DNA of 40,203 nt from Polysphondylium violaceum. Lineage: Eukaryota > Evosea > Eumycetozoa > Dictyosteliales > Dictyosteliaceae. The stretch is taken from contig AJWJ01000186.1 in NCBI GenBank assembly GCA_000277445.1, positions 1 through 40,203 on the forward strand. The letters run 5' to 3'. The notes beneath the pieces were generated by a model. The model was not told the DNA's origin. It did not search any database and saw only the letters and a list, made by a program, of their open reading frames with translations. A program made the position numbers and the translations under genes. This document shows, piece by piece, positions 1 to 12,046 of this stretch; positions within the stretch are counted from its first letter, which is position 1; each line of letters starts with the position of its first letter.

Positions 1-1991
1 AAAAAATTTTTTTTCTTCTCCCTTCCAAAAAAAAAAAAAAAAAAAAAATATTTTCAAAAAAAAAATTAAAAAAAAAATAAATAAAATCACACTTTTTTCA
101 AAATAACTGTCGACCAAAAAAAAATTAAAAATAACTTTGAGTGTGTGTGTTATCAATAGATAATCGTATGCACACAACCCAAACACAAAGAGATGAGATT
201 ATGCACAATACAATACAAACACACAGACACACAACCTGTTTTGTATAGTTTTTTTAAGATGGGAAATTCCAAACTAGTTTTACTTACTATTAGGTAAATA
301 GAATATTGTGTTGTGTATAGTAGTTTAGATTAGCTGTATTTGAGATATTTTACAATTGTGATTAAATGTTGTTGAGATAGTTATAGGTACAAGTGTGAGT
401 GTGAATAAATTATATTGTGTGTGTTGGAAATTGATCTGGTTTTCTAATTAGTATGATTGTGTTTTGGTTTGGATGGATGGTGAGTGCAAAAAAAATTATT
501 TTAAAAAAAAATTTTCAAAAAAATAAATCTATTTTGGTGGGTTTTAGGCGTGTGATAAAATGGAAATTGGAAATAGGTGATTTTGTAACTGTTCAGAGAT
601 GACCAGCTACTGTTTTAAATAAATATAGGTGTGTGTTAAAATAGTATTTATACACTTACTTTTCTTCTCTTTTATTTATACAAAATGTTGTTTACGATAA
701 TCACTAAACACGAGAGTAGAGAATTTATTTATACAGTGTAATAATAATAGTGATAGTGATAATAATAATAAATAAAATAATATTAGTAGTAATAATAATA
801 ATAATGATAATAATGGTAAAAATGATAGCGATAATAATTTATATATAAATATTGAGAGAAATAAAAATTATTTTAAAATAAAGAGAGAAGGTGGTGGTAG
901 TGGGAGTGATAGGCGGGTGTGTGAGTGTGGTAAATGCAAAAAAATAAATAAAAAAAGGGAATCCTATGTTGTTGTAGTGATGATATATATGGATATATAT
1001 ATATGTTGTTTTGTGTTTTGGTTTTTAGGGTGTGAAAGTATGGGTGAGGTGTGAGAGTGTAAATATTTACATTGAAATAATAATTGGTCAAATTTAAATT
1101 ACTGAATCAAGTAGCATCAAATATATATGTAGTTGTTGTTGTGATGTTGTTATTTGTGTGTGTATGTATGTGTGTAAGGTATGTGTTGAATTAAGAGAGT
1201 GATAACGGTAATTTTCTTAAATAATAAAAGATTTGTTGTGTTGAGTTTTTGTGTTCTACTCTTTTTAACTATATTCACTATTGTCACCTTATTTTCAAAT
1301 TAATTTTGAGGGCGAACTATTTTCAAGAAATCAAATGCTAATTTTATCACTTTGCGAAAATATCTCAATAATTATTTTTTTTATTTTTTTTTAAAAATTT
1401 TAATTTTTACAAACAACAACAACCCAAACACAATATCACAACACACAAACACACACCCCACACCAAAATTCACACACTTGAACTAATAATATCATAGCCA
1501 CTCACACTCACACACTCACACACTCACACCACCAACATTGTTTAAAGTGGGTTGATTTGTTTGATTGGTTTGGTTATTGTAATACAGACAATTCTCTTTT
1601 ACATCACAATACAAATTAGTTTGTGTGTGCACATTTCGGTTTTTTCACACAGACACACACACACATATAATATAATATCACAACAGAGCATTTAATAAAC
1701 ACACCTTAGAACAAAGAAAGAAAAAGAAAGAGAGAGAAAAGTGAGTGGTGTCACTGTATCAACAAATAATAAAAGTAAACCCAATAGTACTAAGAATAAC
1801 AGTTAATCTCTCCTCTCTTTCACCATCACATTTTACTTTACTCTCTTGCCTTTTTGTGTTTTGGTTTTTGTTTTGTTTTTTTTTTTTTTTTTTTTTTCAT
1901 ATATCTATAATAGTGATATTAGAATTAGAAAGCACACAGACAGACAGACAGACGGATAGACAGACAGGAATATACATATAGATAGATAAAA
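1..1991. other. Long AT-rich noncoding stretch upstream of the FERM gene
   Basis: This stretch holds no supportable gene. It consists of long A and T runs, CA/TG-rich dinucleotide stretches (about 130-240, 1130-1180 and 1425-1680), AAT-type triplet runs (about 740-835) and a CAGA tetranucleotide run near 1936-1967. The open frames within it are low-complexity. The last few hundred bases are likely promoter and 5' leader for the gene starting at 1992. A slightly more complex patch at about 540-625 does not resolve into an ORF or RNA that I recognise. Confidence 0.7.
1936..1967. repeat. CAGA tetranucleotide repeat in the 5' leader
   Basis: Imperfect CAGA repeats, interrupted by one CGGATAGA unit, lie about 25-55 bp upstream of the FERM gene start codon. 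This is a simple sequence repeat, probably in the transcribed leader. Confidence 0.7.
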
Positions 1992-4900
1992 ATGGTTTTA
2001 TCATTAGTAGAACTATGTTTTATTTCTATTATGGAAAAGATGGAGTACAATGATGAACACTTGCAAAAGATTCCACCTTATCTAATTGAAAAATTGATAA
2101 ATTTTATGATATCAAGACTACATCCCAATCATCTATCACTCCAATCAATTTCAAAACCAATTAAAATTAAACTAGCCAGACAAAATAGAGTCATTACAAT
2201 GAGGTTTTCAATTTATAGTACAATCGATAAAATTATACATCAAATCTATGAAAGAGTAGTAAATGAAGAGAAGAGAGAGTATTTTGAAAAATCAAAAAAC
2301 AATAATAGTAGTAATAATTTATTATCAAATCTTTCATTAAATACAACAACTACGACTACAACTACGACAACCACAACTACAAGTAGTAATATTAGTACAA
2401 ATGATGTTAATAATAATAATAATAATAATAATCAACAACAACAACAACAGCAACAATCAATTTGGGGTAATATTGAAAATTATGGATTATTTCAATTGGC
2501 AGGATCATATAGAAATGCTAGATGGTTACAGTTGGATAGAACATTGGCATTTTATGAAATTGATACAAACGAGGTATTGGAGTTCAAGAGTACAAAGACT
2601 GTATTAAAGATTAAATTTTTTGGACCTTGGGAAAGAGTAGTGCATCCATTACATCAATCAACAATGTTGGATGAAACGATAAAGACATTTATCATTGACG
2701 AAAGCAAGACAGTGTCAGAGATATCTATAGATTTAGCTAAAAAACTATCACTCAAATACCCTCAAGAACTATCGTTAAAGAGACAGAGCGAGGACGACGA
2801 TGCCCGTGGAGTGTGGTTGTCGTCGGATCTTACATTGCCAGAACAAAACATTGATCCCCTCTATTCGATATTCTTGCTAAAGAGACAATTCTTTTTCTGC
2901 AAAGATATCATCATTGACTTTAGCATGGATCCCGAGATGTTACATTTTGTCTTTTGTCAGTGTCTCGATGCCATCATCGATACCTCCCACCCATGCTCCC
3001 TCGCAGAATCTATCCTATTTGCCTCGCTCCAATGCCAAATATGTTTTGGAGACTACACGATGGTATCACCCAAAGACATTGATCAAATTCGTTTAAAAGA
3101 CTTTCTCCCACTCGAGTATGTCTCGCAGAAAAACATACTCAAAGAAATCATCCAGCAATACCAAAAATTGACGGGCATGTCTGAACAAAAGGCCAAGTTG
3201 AATTACATCCAATTGGCCAAATCGCTCAAAACCTATGGATACACATTCTTTAGGGTCTTGCAAACAAAAACCAATCAAAGTCTTTTGTTTGGCATTTCAT
3301 CAGAGACCTTTTTAATTTTAGATCCAGAGATAAAGTCAACCATAGGTCTCTATTCACTGTCGAGTATAAAGACATGGCAGATTTTAAACAACATCTTTTC
3401 CATTGAATTCAATGACAAAACACACGATTTCATATCAGACGAAGTAGAGGCAATATCTCATGTGCTCTCTAGCTACATTCACTATAATTTAAGAAACACC
3501 CCATCCATTCAACGTCAATGGGATCAAAATTATATCAGCGTTGGTAGAATGACATCAAGAAGAAGATTATCTGCTTGCTCAACAGATTCAAATCTTGATA
3601 TAAATAATAAAGATTCAAGTTGGAAATGTATGTATTGGTGTTTTAATTACTGACAATGTTTATAAATATTTTATATATTAATACAATCAACCAATCATCT
3701 AGATCAACAAGGTATTGTAATAAAGAAATGTCCATTGTATATTGAACCTAAAAAATTGTATATAAATCCTTTATCCACTCAAAGTTCTTTGGCATCCAAA
3801 GAGTTGATTAAAGATACAAAAGTTACAAAAGTACTTAGGGTTTTAACAGAATTATCTTCAAAAATGATTCAGTCATTTTCAAAAAGTAAATCATTAATTT
3901 ATTCATTCATTTGACAACTATATTCGTATACTAATTTTATCATCATTATCATACAGCATCACCAGCCAAAGAAAGAGAAATAGTTGTAAAGTTCTCTGAT
4001 AAAAAAGTAAAAAAGTTTATCGTAGACGAACAAAAAACTGTATCAGAAATCACTCAAGAGATTGGTACAAAATTAGGAATTAAAAATACTGAAGAGTTTT
4101 CTTTACAAATTCTAAATACATGTAATAATAGTAACAACAACAATAATAATAATTCAACAAATTCAGTTGATAATGTAAATAATAGTAATTTGTCTACTTC
4201 ACCAAATAGTGGTAGCCAATTAAATTCTGTAAATAATAATAATAGTTTTTTAAACTTAAATAATAATAATAGCAACAACAATAATAATCCATCGACATTA
4301 AATTATAATTTTAATAGTATATTTTATAATAATCAAAGTTTTAATAATAGTTATATTGTAAATTCAAGTCAAAGTAGTAATAATAGTAATACTAGTAGTA
4401 CTAGTACTAGTAGTAGTAGTAGTAATAGTAATAATAATAATGATGAAACAATATTTTCAAGTGGTGGAATTTGGTTAAAGCCTTATCAACCTCTATCAGA
4501 ACAAGTAATACCACCAGATTCGAAATTATTATTCAAGAAAAAGTTTTATACAAGTGACATAGCAGCAGCAGATGATTGTAATAATGATCCAGTTTATTTT
4601 AATCTTTTATTCTTCCAATCCAAGGAAGCTATCATTTCAAACACTTATACTTGTTCCAAAGAGGAAGCCATTCAATTGGCTGCCACTCTTTTTCAAATTA
4701 ATTTTGGCGATCATAATCCAAACATTCACAAACCTGGATTTCTCAAAGCCCAAGATCTCAAATTCTTTTTGCCACCAAATAGTCTCGAGTTGTGGGGCCT
4801 AAGCTTTCCCAAAATTGAGAAAAGCATTTACAAGGAACATCAAAATCTTCGTGGCATCAAAGAGGTCTATGCCAAATACCGTTATGTGCAACTATGTCGT

Positions 4901-5320
4901 TCATTGAAAACCTTTGGTGCCATCTTTTTCTCAATTCGTCAGTTATCCAAAGACAAAAACCATCCACTCATTCCCTCCAATGTACCATTGTTATTGGGTT
5001 TCTCTAGAAAATGTATTCTAATCATGACGGCCAAGACCAAAAAGTTTTTACTTGAATATCCACTCACACATCTTAGAAGATGGGCTCATCACAGAGAAAA
5101 TCAAAGTTTTGTTTTAGATTTTGGCGATTATGAACAAGGTAGATTCGTATTCCAAACTCATGAAGCCGAAGATATTTCTCTTTATCTCAGTGATTACATT
5201 GATTACATTCAAACGAAATTGGTAGGATCTCAATCTTTTTCCAGTACGATTTTCGAAGATTTTGCTAAAAGTAGTAATACTTTTTCAATATCTTCAAATG
5301 TAGATTCCATTTATATCTAA
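1992..5320 (+). CDS. Tandem FERM-domain protein (FrmA/FrmB-like)
   Basis: Exons 1992..3627, 3703..3885 and 3957..5320 give 1060 residues. Introns are GT-AG (GTATGT and GTAAAT donors) and both are phase 1. Two FERM modules are visible. The first has a ubiquitin-like lobe (FIIDESKTVSEI), a talin-style linker with Trp near residue 275 (VWLSSDLTLPEQNI), a helical lobe and a PTB-like lobe ending near 495. The second repeats the order after an Asn/Ser-rich linker (FIVDEQKTVSEI, then GGIWLKPYQPLSEQ near 777) and ends near 1035. Thr, Asn and Gln tracts interrupt the first ubiquitin-like lobe. FERM proteins couple membranes or receptors to actin. Dictyostelium has tandem-FERM proteins FrmA and FrmB linked to adhesion; I cannot say which this is. 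There is no talin rod. An in-frame ATG at 2031 is an alternative start. Confidence 0.85.
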
Positions 5321-5396
5321 ATTAAACAAACAAACAACAAATATCATTACATCATATGATGATGATTTATATAATAATAAAAATATTTATTTATAT

Positions 5397-8300
5397 TCAA
5401 GTAGAAGTTGATGTTGTTGTATTTTCATTTTTTTTAAAAGATTTAACTAGTTTACCACCAATCAAAGTTATTTCATTTAATATTTCATCAATATTAATTT
5501 TAATTAAATTGTCTTTTTTAAACTATGGTATTGTAAATTAAATTTGATGGTTAGTGTAATGTAAAGAGTGTAAAATAAATAAATAAATAAATAAAAATAA
5601 TTACCATTGGAGTTGTATATTGTGATTTGGATGGTTTGAAAGCAAATGGAGTTTCGATATCATCATTCCATTTTAATAAAATTTTTGAACCACCAACAGA
5701 GTCATAATAAACTTTACAATAATTTGAGTATTTTTCTTTAATAATTGAAACTAGAGTTGAAACTGGATTTAAGCCACAAACAAGACCAGAGTTTTGAGTC
5801 GAGGTAGAGTTTGTTGTTGGTTTTGGTTTAGCTGCTGAAACATTTTTGAAAATAATACCACCAGATTTCTTTGTTGTTGGAGCAGAAACGGCAGCAGCGG
5901 CAGCAGCGGCAATAGATGGATTTGTAAACTTTTTGTTGTAAATTAAATTTGAAATCTCTCTAGAGTAACTTGGTACTAAAGTTTCATTCAATTGGAATAC
6001 AACGTCATACTCTAAAAATGAGGTTTCAAATACTGAAAGCCAATTGAATGTGCTGTTGTTTTCGAGATAATTGGATTCGATCAAGTGAATAGATTTCTCG
6101 GCAAATAATTTAATCTTGTTAAAAATGGCTTGGTCTTTGATGGCTGTGGATCTAAACCATGTGTTGGTACGATCTTTGTCGGTGGCGATAAAGATCAATG
6201 GTGGATTGGCGCTTTGTTTTTGCAAGTCAAAGGTTGATTGGATTTTGTTTAAATCGTCTTTGGTGATATTGTCAAGATGATCGACAATCACTGGTTTTTC
6301 TTCAAAGTTGAATGTGTAGAGAAGGAAAAGGAATCTGAGGAAACCAGAGAGTGCAGTTTGTGGGACCAATTGAGAAGAGTTTTCAGCGACACGATAGAGA
6401 CTGGCAACCAAGAGCTCAATGGTCTTGTGGTCAATGTATTCAGTGAACAAGTGGGAATGAATCCAACGTAAAGCCAATCTGACAGTGACACCATAGGTTG
6501 GATGGGCAGTGTGAAGAGAGTGGACATAGGTGTGGTGTAAGGTACTTCTTTGCAAGAGTTCGAGTTGTGGTAAGTTTTCAACCTTCCATTGTTCTCTCAT
6601 AAAGTCAGCCTCTTTGGGGTAGTAGGGAATCAAACGAAAGAGGAAACCTTCGCATTGGAGATCAACATACTCTTTGGAGAGTTTGGGATTATATGGAGTG
6701 TCTTGGAGTTCTCTGGCAATCTTGAGGATGAATGCAGTCTTGAGAGCGTTGATAGACTCAATATCGTTAGTCCAGTTTTTATTTTGTTCAAAGTGCAAGA
6801 GAACAGTGAGTGGTTCGTTGTTGGTAAAGGTGGTGTCTTGGGTGACATGGACAGATGTGTAACGGAGACCTGGGGCCATGGATGGGAAGGTCTCGATGGC
6901 CAATGGTAAGTTGAGAGAGTGAATAGTATTGACAAGGGTGTCTTTGGCTTTGAGGGCCAAGAGGGTTTGATCCTCAACCTCTGGATTGTAAATCAATGCA
7001 TCCAATTGATGGACAATGGAGCTTACGTTGGTGGTTGGTACCTTGAGATGGAGATTTAAAATGTATTTGGTGATTTCCTCCAATACTAAGTGTCTAAGAT
7101 TATTCTTTGGAGTCCATGTGACGGCCTCAGAGATGGAGCCATCTTTGAAACGACGGATTTGTGATTTGGCACCCCAAAATTCTCTAAACTTGGCGGCATT
7201 GACGTGATCAGCAGCGGGACCAAGATCAATGACACTGAGCCAATTTTCGGGATTTACATTGATACCGACGGTGACGATACGATCCTCGGGTTGTGGCATG
7301 TCAGTGGTCCATGTGGCATTCTTTTGGGCGTTGTTGTTTACGATAGAGATCTTTTTAATACGCTTGGAGAAGGCTTTTCTGAGGGTGGTGTAAATCTTGT
7401 GTTCGAGATAACGATCCACTTGGTAGTAGTCGTTGGTGGGGGTGGTGTTGAGACAATTGTCTTTATCCAATTGAACCTTGATGACCAAATCAAAAGAGAG
7501 GTAGAAATGATTCTTTGTCATGAAAATCTCTTCAAAACCGTTGCCAGAGTCTAAATTCTCCAAAACAAGTTTGGCCTCTTGGACCAAGGTACGAAGGCCC
7601 CAAACAGAAACCCTAGAGGCAACATTGAGCATGCCAGAGGGATCGACGATGGCGACGGGGTATAATTTTTCAAAGGCTTCACGATAAACCAATGGTGTGC
7701 TGGCAATAGGTGATTCCTCGTCAAGATTCATGTAGAGATATGGCTTTGATTGGAAATCTCTAGTGATGAATACCATGACCATACGAAAAGCTTGATAGGA
7801 ACTCATGGATTTATTGATCTTTCCGTTGGTGTATAAATGAATCAATATCATTGTCAAATGGAATCCATTGATGGTTGGGATTTGTTTCAAATCTAACCAA
7901 AGTTTTAAAAGTAAAATGGTGTCGACCAATACTGGTGCACTGGTTGTTTTACTGTAGATCAATTGCATGTGATCGGCAATAAAGATATCTTCTAAAATGG
8001 CATTGTTGTAAAATGGTGATCTTTGGATAGAGTCAAATGGTTTCTTTTTCTTGTCAACCTTGTCGGTGGTTGGTAATGGTTGTTGTTGGGCACTGCTGTC
8101 GTCTTCTTTAAAGGTTTCAATCTTGAATTGATTGGTTTCGTTTTGAAGCAAGATGCAATTTGTATTTGGATTGAATTTGTTTTGATATTTAAAGGTCTCT
8201 TTGGCGATAGTTGGAATAATTCTAATGGTAAACTTGGTTTTGGCACCAGTCTTGGCATCTTCTTTTGGCTTGATGACAAGTATTTGTTTATTGATGTCTC

Positions 8301-9299
8301 CATCGAAATTTGTAAAACTGGTATCAACAAAACGTGCGTGTTTTATCAACTCTTGTCTGATGGTCCAAATATATAGATTTCTTTTGGTAAAGTATTTGTA
8401 GTCGTTGGCATCTTTGCTATTGAGCACTGGAGATGGGATTTCAACAATCATATCGACATTAGAGTTTTGCTTCAACACTGTTCTCGACATAAAACTACCA
8501 ATGACATCGACATTGGTTGGTTTGGTGAATTTGATTGAGACATCTTTGCTCTCTCCCTTGCTGTCAAATATCTTTACATTGTCAATGTTGTTACTATATA
8601 CATCTACATCTTGATCTGGCATCTTTTCAATAATTGATTTAATTTGATGTAAAGCTGATTCCAATGATGTCAATTTACTATAATCTACTTTAACTTGTTT
8701 AAATAATTCTAATAACTATGTTGATGTATATTTTAGATTAATAAATAAATCCTCTCTTCTTATGATGATCATAATGATACAAACCTGTAATCTGAAAAGA
8801 TTTGAATTGAAAAGATCTTGAGTTTCTTTAAGATTTTGAATTTCTTCGTTGGTTGGTGCAACTGATGGTTTATCAGAGGTGATTGATGTGTTTTTAACCT
8901 TGAGATTAACAAATCTCTTATCATTCTTGTCATTCTTTTCTTCGAGAATAGTTGGACGACCTACAGCAGCTTCACTATCGTCGAGCATTTCCTCGTCGTC
9001 GTCACCATCTATATAATCTTGATTTTCATCATCACCATCACTACCACTATCATCTGCAGCTTCTCCGCCATACAATGAATCATCATATTCATTTACATCA
9101 CCATCATCTAAATAATCGTCATCCATACCTAAAGCTAAAATACTATTTTCCTATATATTTGCATACGATTAGTACTCTTTCCTTGGGTGGATCGATCTCA
9201 GCTGCCATCATACATAGGTATACTAACCTCTTCAGTTTTATTCTTTTTTAAAGAGGCATCTTGTGAGCTTGATGCCTTTCTTTTGGTTGATGGAGCCAT
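5397..9299 (-). CDS. nol6: Nucleolar protein 6 (NOL6/Nrap/Utp22)
   Basis: Exons on the minus strand are 9299..9224, 9128..8785, 8715..5605 and 5522..5397, giving 1218 residues (human NOL6 has about 1150). The N-terminus is basic (MAPSTKRK) and then very acidic. Family signatures follow: LFNSNLFRLQ joined across an intron to LLELFKQVK, the Nrap-type GSFMSRTVLKQNSNVDM segment, FREFWGAKSQIRRFKDGSI near residue 650, and IELLVASLY. The short last exon ends in the family-like IDEILNEITLIGGKLVKS. In yeast and human this protein belongs to the UTP-C subcomplex of the small-subunit processome and acts in nucleolar 18S rRNA maturation. The exon 1 donor is a choice: GTATAC at 9223 is the only nearby GT that keeps the frame. 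It is divergent from coq6, sharing about 400 bp of promoter. Confidence 0.93.
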
Positions 9300-9706
9300 A
9301 TCTACTAGTAGGGGATCAAAGTAATAGTCGTAGGTATAACTATTATTGTAGGGATTGTTATTACAATACAAAAAAAAATCATATATTTTTAAAAATTCTT
9401 CGTTTTTTTTTGTCGTTTTCGTTTTTTTTTTACATTTTCGAAGTTCGGCTTTTATTTGAAATTTTAAATTAGGCAACCCCACATCGATTTGATTTAAATC
9501 GTAAAAATATCATCTCGAAGATATATGGATGATACTCGCATATACTTTGGGTGGGTGCGTGTGAGGTTTGAATTATGTGTGAAATTCAAATACATTTTGA
9601 TTTTTTTGATAAAAAATTTTCATATGAGGATGTTGGCATTTTTGTGAATGAAATTAATCAACTAGATGATTTGATTGCATAGTGTGTGCGCTATACATTT
9701 TTAGTA
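9300..9706. promoter_or_regulatory. Divergent promoter between nol6 and coq6
   Basis: These 407 bp separate the two divergent start codons and hold no gene. They contain several T runs and a patch of higher complexity at 9480-9560. Shared control of the two genes is inferred only from geometry; no specific factor site is recognised. Confidence 0.5.
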
Positions 9707-11435
9707 ATGATTAGAAATTTAATTAAATTCAAGTATACTGCCGGTACTGGCGGCATTGGTCGATCACTCAGCAGATATTATTGCACCAATAGTGGTAGTA
9801 ATAGAGAGCAATATGATGTTGTGATTGTTGGCGGTGGATTGGTTGGATCGGCAATGGCGTGTTCGTTGGGATCGAGTCCAAACACTGCACATTTAAAGGT
9901 GGCCTTGATTGAGGGGGCACCCATTCAGAGTGTACAGGAAACCATTGTTTCGCCAGTACCTGACATTAGAACTATATCATTTAATCAACAAACCATACAG
10001 TTGTTTAAGGATATAGGTGCATGGGATATAATCAAATCCACCAATCGTGTGAACCCGTTCACTCAAGTACGTGTTTGGGACACCAGTGGTTTTGGTGGTG
10101 TTCATTTTGGCTCCAGTAGCAATGATATAGCATCTATGGATACATTGGAGCAAGAATACATGGGTTATATCATAGAGAACAAAGTAGTGACTGCTTCGTT
10201 ACTTGAGCGTGCTAAATCACTTCCAAATATCACTGTTAGATCACCTTTATCAGTACAATCTCTTGAAAACTATGATATCAATCAACAAGCAGCATCAACA
10301 TCAACAGCAGGTTCATTACCAATAGTTAGATTAAAAGATAATTCAGAAATCTCTGCTAAACTTATCATTGGTGCTGATGGTGGAAACTCTGTATTAAAGA
10401 AACAACTTGGAATATCGTCTATGGGCAAAAGTTATAATCAAAAGGCTGTCGTTTGTACATTAAAATTAGGTGTTGATCAATGTGATTCATTATATCAAAG
10501 ATTCCTAACAACTGGTCCAATTGCTTTATTACCTGTATGTATATATACTTTGATAAAAGAGAATACAATATATAAACAAATAATAACATCCAATAACCAC
10601 TCTAGTTGGCAGGAGGATATGCAAATATCATTTGGTCAACAAATAATTTACATGCAAACTATTTGTTGGAATTGGATGATGAATCATTTTTACAACAAGT
10701 TAAACATTCGTTTTTATCAGGTGATAAACCTTCATCAACGGACTTTTTGGGTCAATTGTTCAATAACTATATCAATTTAAATCCAACAAATTTATCTGGT
10801 AATGAATTATATTTACCACCAATTGAATCATTAGTTTCCAAGAGAGCTTCGTTCCCATTAAGAACTGATCATACATTTGAATATACACATTCAAGACTTT
10901 GTTTTATTGGGTAATGAATTATAGTTATTATTACTGCAGATTATAGAGTATACTAATATCTATGTATGTATTGTATAGTGATGCATCTCATTTAGTTCAT
11001 CCAATGGCAGGACAAGGTGTAAATTTAGGTATGGCAGATGTAAAATCACTTTCAAAGAAAATAGGAGAGAGTGTTAGATCTGGATATGATATTGGTGATT
11101 CTATGATGCTCAAAACATTTGAAGAAGAGAGAAAGACTGAAAATATGAAGATGATGTTATCCATTGATACTCTATTCAACATCTTTAATAACAACACTCT
11201 GCCAATGGTTGCCATGAGAAACTTTGGTATGTCCTTTTTGAATCATATTACTCCATTAAAGGTAAGTCGTATTGACAGTATTTATACCCTTTGATTTCTT
11301 GACTGTCACGATCAAAAACTAATACCTATACACCCTAAAATTGATTCATCCACGAATCACCTCACATGCGTATCTATCTCTTCCTCCCTGCAGAAAATTA
11401 TCGTAGATGTATCGAAGGGCAAAAAGATCTTTTAA
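9707..11435 (+). CDS. coq6: Ubiquinone biosynthesis monooxygenase COQ6, mitochondrial
   Basis: Exons 9707..10534, 10606..10910, 10979..11261 and 11394..11435 give 485 residues (human 468). It is a flavin monooxygenase that hydroxylates the quinone ring in coenzyme Q synthesis, on the matrix side of the inner membrane as part of the COQ complex. The first 30 residues are basic and Ser/Tyr-rich, a likely mitochondrial presequence. FAD motifs are clear: DVVIVGGGLVG (37-47), GADGGNS (222-228) and GDASHLVHPMAGQG (378-391, formed across an intron). The joins LLP|LAGG and ITPLK|KII match the family alignment, and the short last exon corresponds to the usual C-terminus. The ATG at 9707 is chosen because the frame upstream has only a GTG. 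Confidence 0.95.
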
Positions 11436-12046
11436 GTAAACGATACCCCATCCACCCACATTTGACAGATCCTCTTCCGCTTAATGTGTATTTATATACC
11501 ATACGCTCCACAGTATGTCCATTCATCCCGCCCAGGGTAGCAGTGATAGCAACAATCATTCCGACCCACTCATTGTCAATGATGTCATAATATATCTATA
11601 TTTAATTGCAAACCAAAAATTGACACCCCTATTCCTATTTTTTTTTATTTTTCTTTGCCCAGCCTATGCTGTTTGGCAGGCAAACGACGCCCAGGAACTA
11701 TTTCAGTCCCATTTTTGAAAAACATTTGTTTTTTAAATTAATTTTTTTTCTTAAAAAATACAATTGAGTTCCGTTTATAACCATTGGGAAATCATGAGGG
11801 ATGCTTGAAAAAAAGAGTTAATATTATAACATTGTCTCTGATATTGATATCATTCCCTCATACATTCAAAAAGAGTGTGAAAGTGTGTGTGTGTTTTTTC
11901 ATCTCTTTAATCTTGTCGACTAAAACGATAAATTTCAATAATAACTCACACCCATCCTATTCTCCTCCCTTTAAAAAGAAATCAATTTTTAATTTTTTAA
12001 CTATATTACTCTGTGTTTTATTTTACTAGTAAAGAAATTCTCTAAA
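11436..12046. other. Intergenic stretch with a GC-richer, coding-like island
   Basis: The 611 bp between coq6 and the first SLC35F gene split in two. Bases 11436-11715 are richer in G+C and in sequence complexity than neighbouring spacers and contain short open frames, with an AT-rich, pyrimidine-rich gap ending in TTTGCCCAG at about 11661 that resembles an intron end. Bases 11716-12046 are ordinary AT-rich spacer and the probable promoter of the next gene. No product is recognised. Confidence 0.45.

Noticed and set aside
873-1091. 72-codon minus-strand frame rich in Tyr, His and Ile
   Set aside because: It lies entirely in CA/TG and AT low-complexity spacer, has no domain and no supporting splice or neighbour context.
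6277-7554. Several plus-strand frames of 60-116 codons opposite nol6
   Set aside because: They are antisense shadows of a long, family-matching minus-strand exon. Their composition follows the complementary codons.
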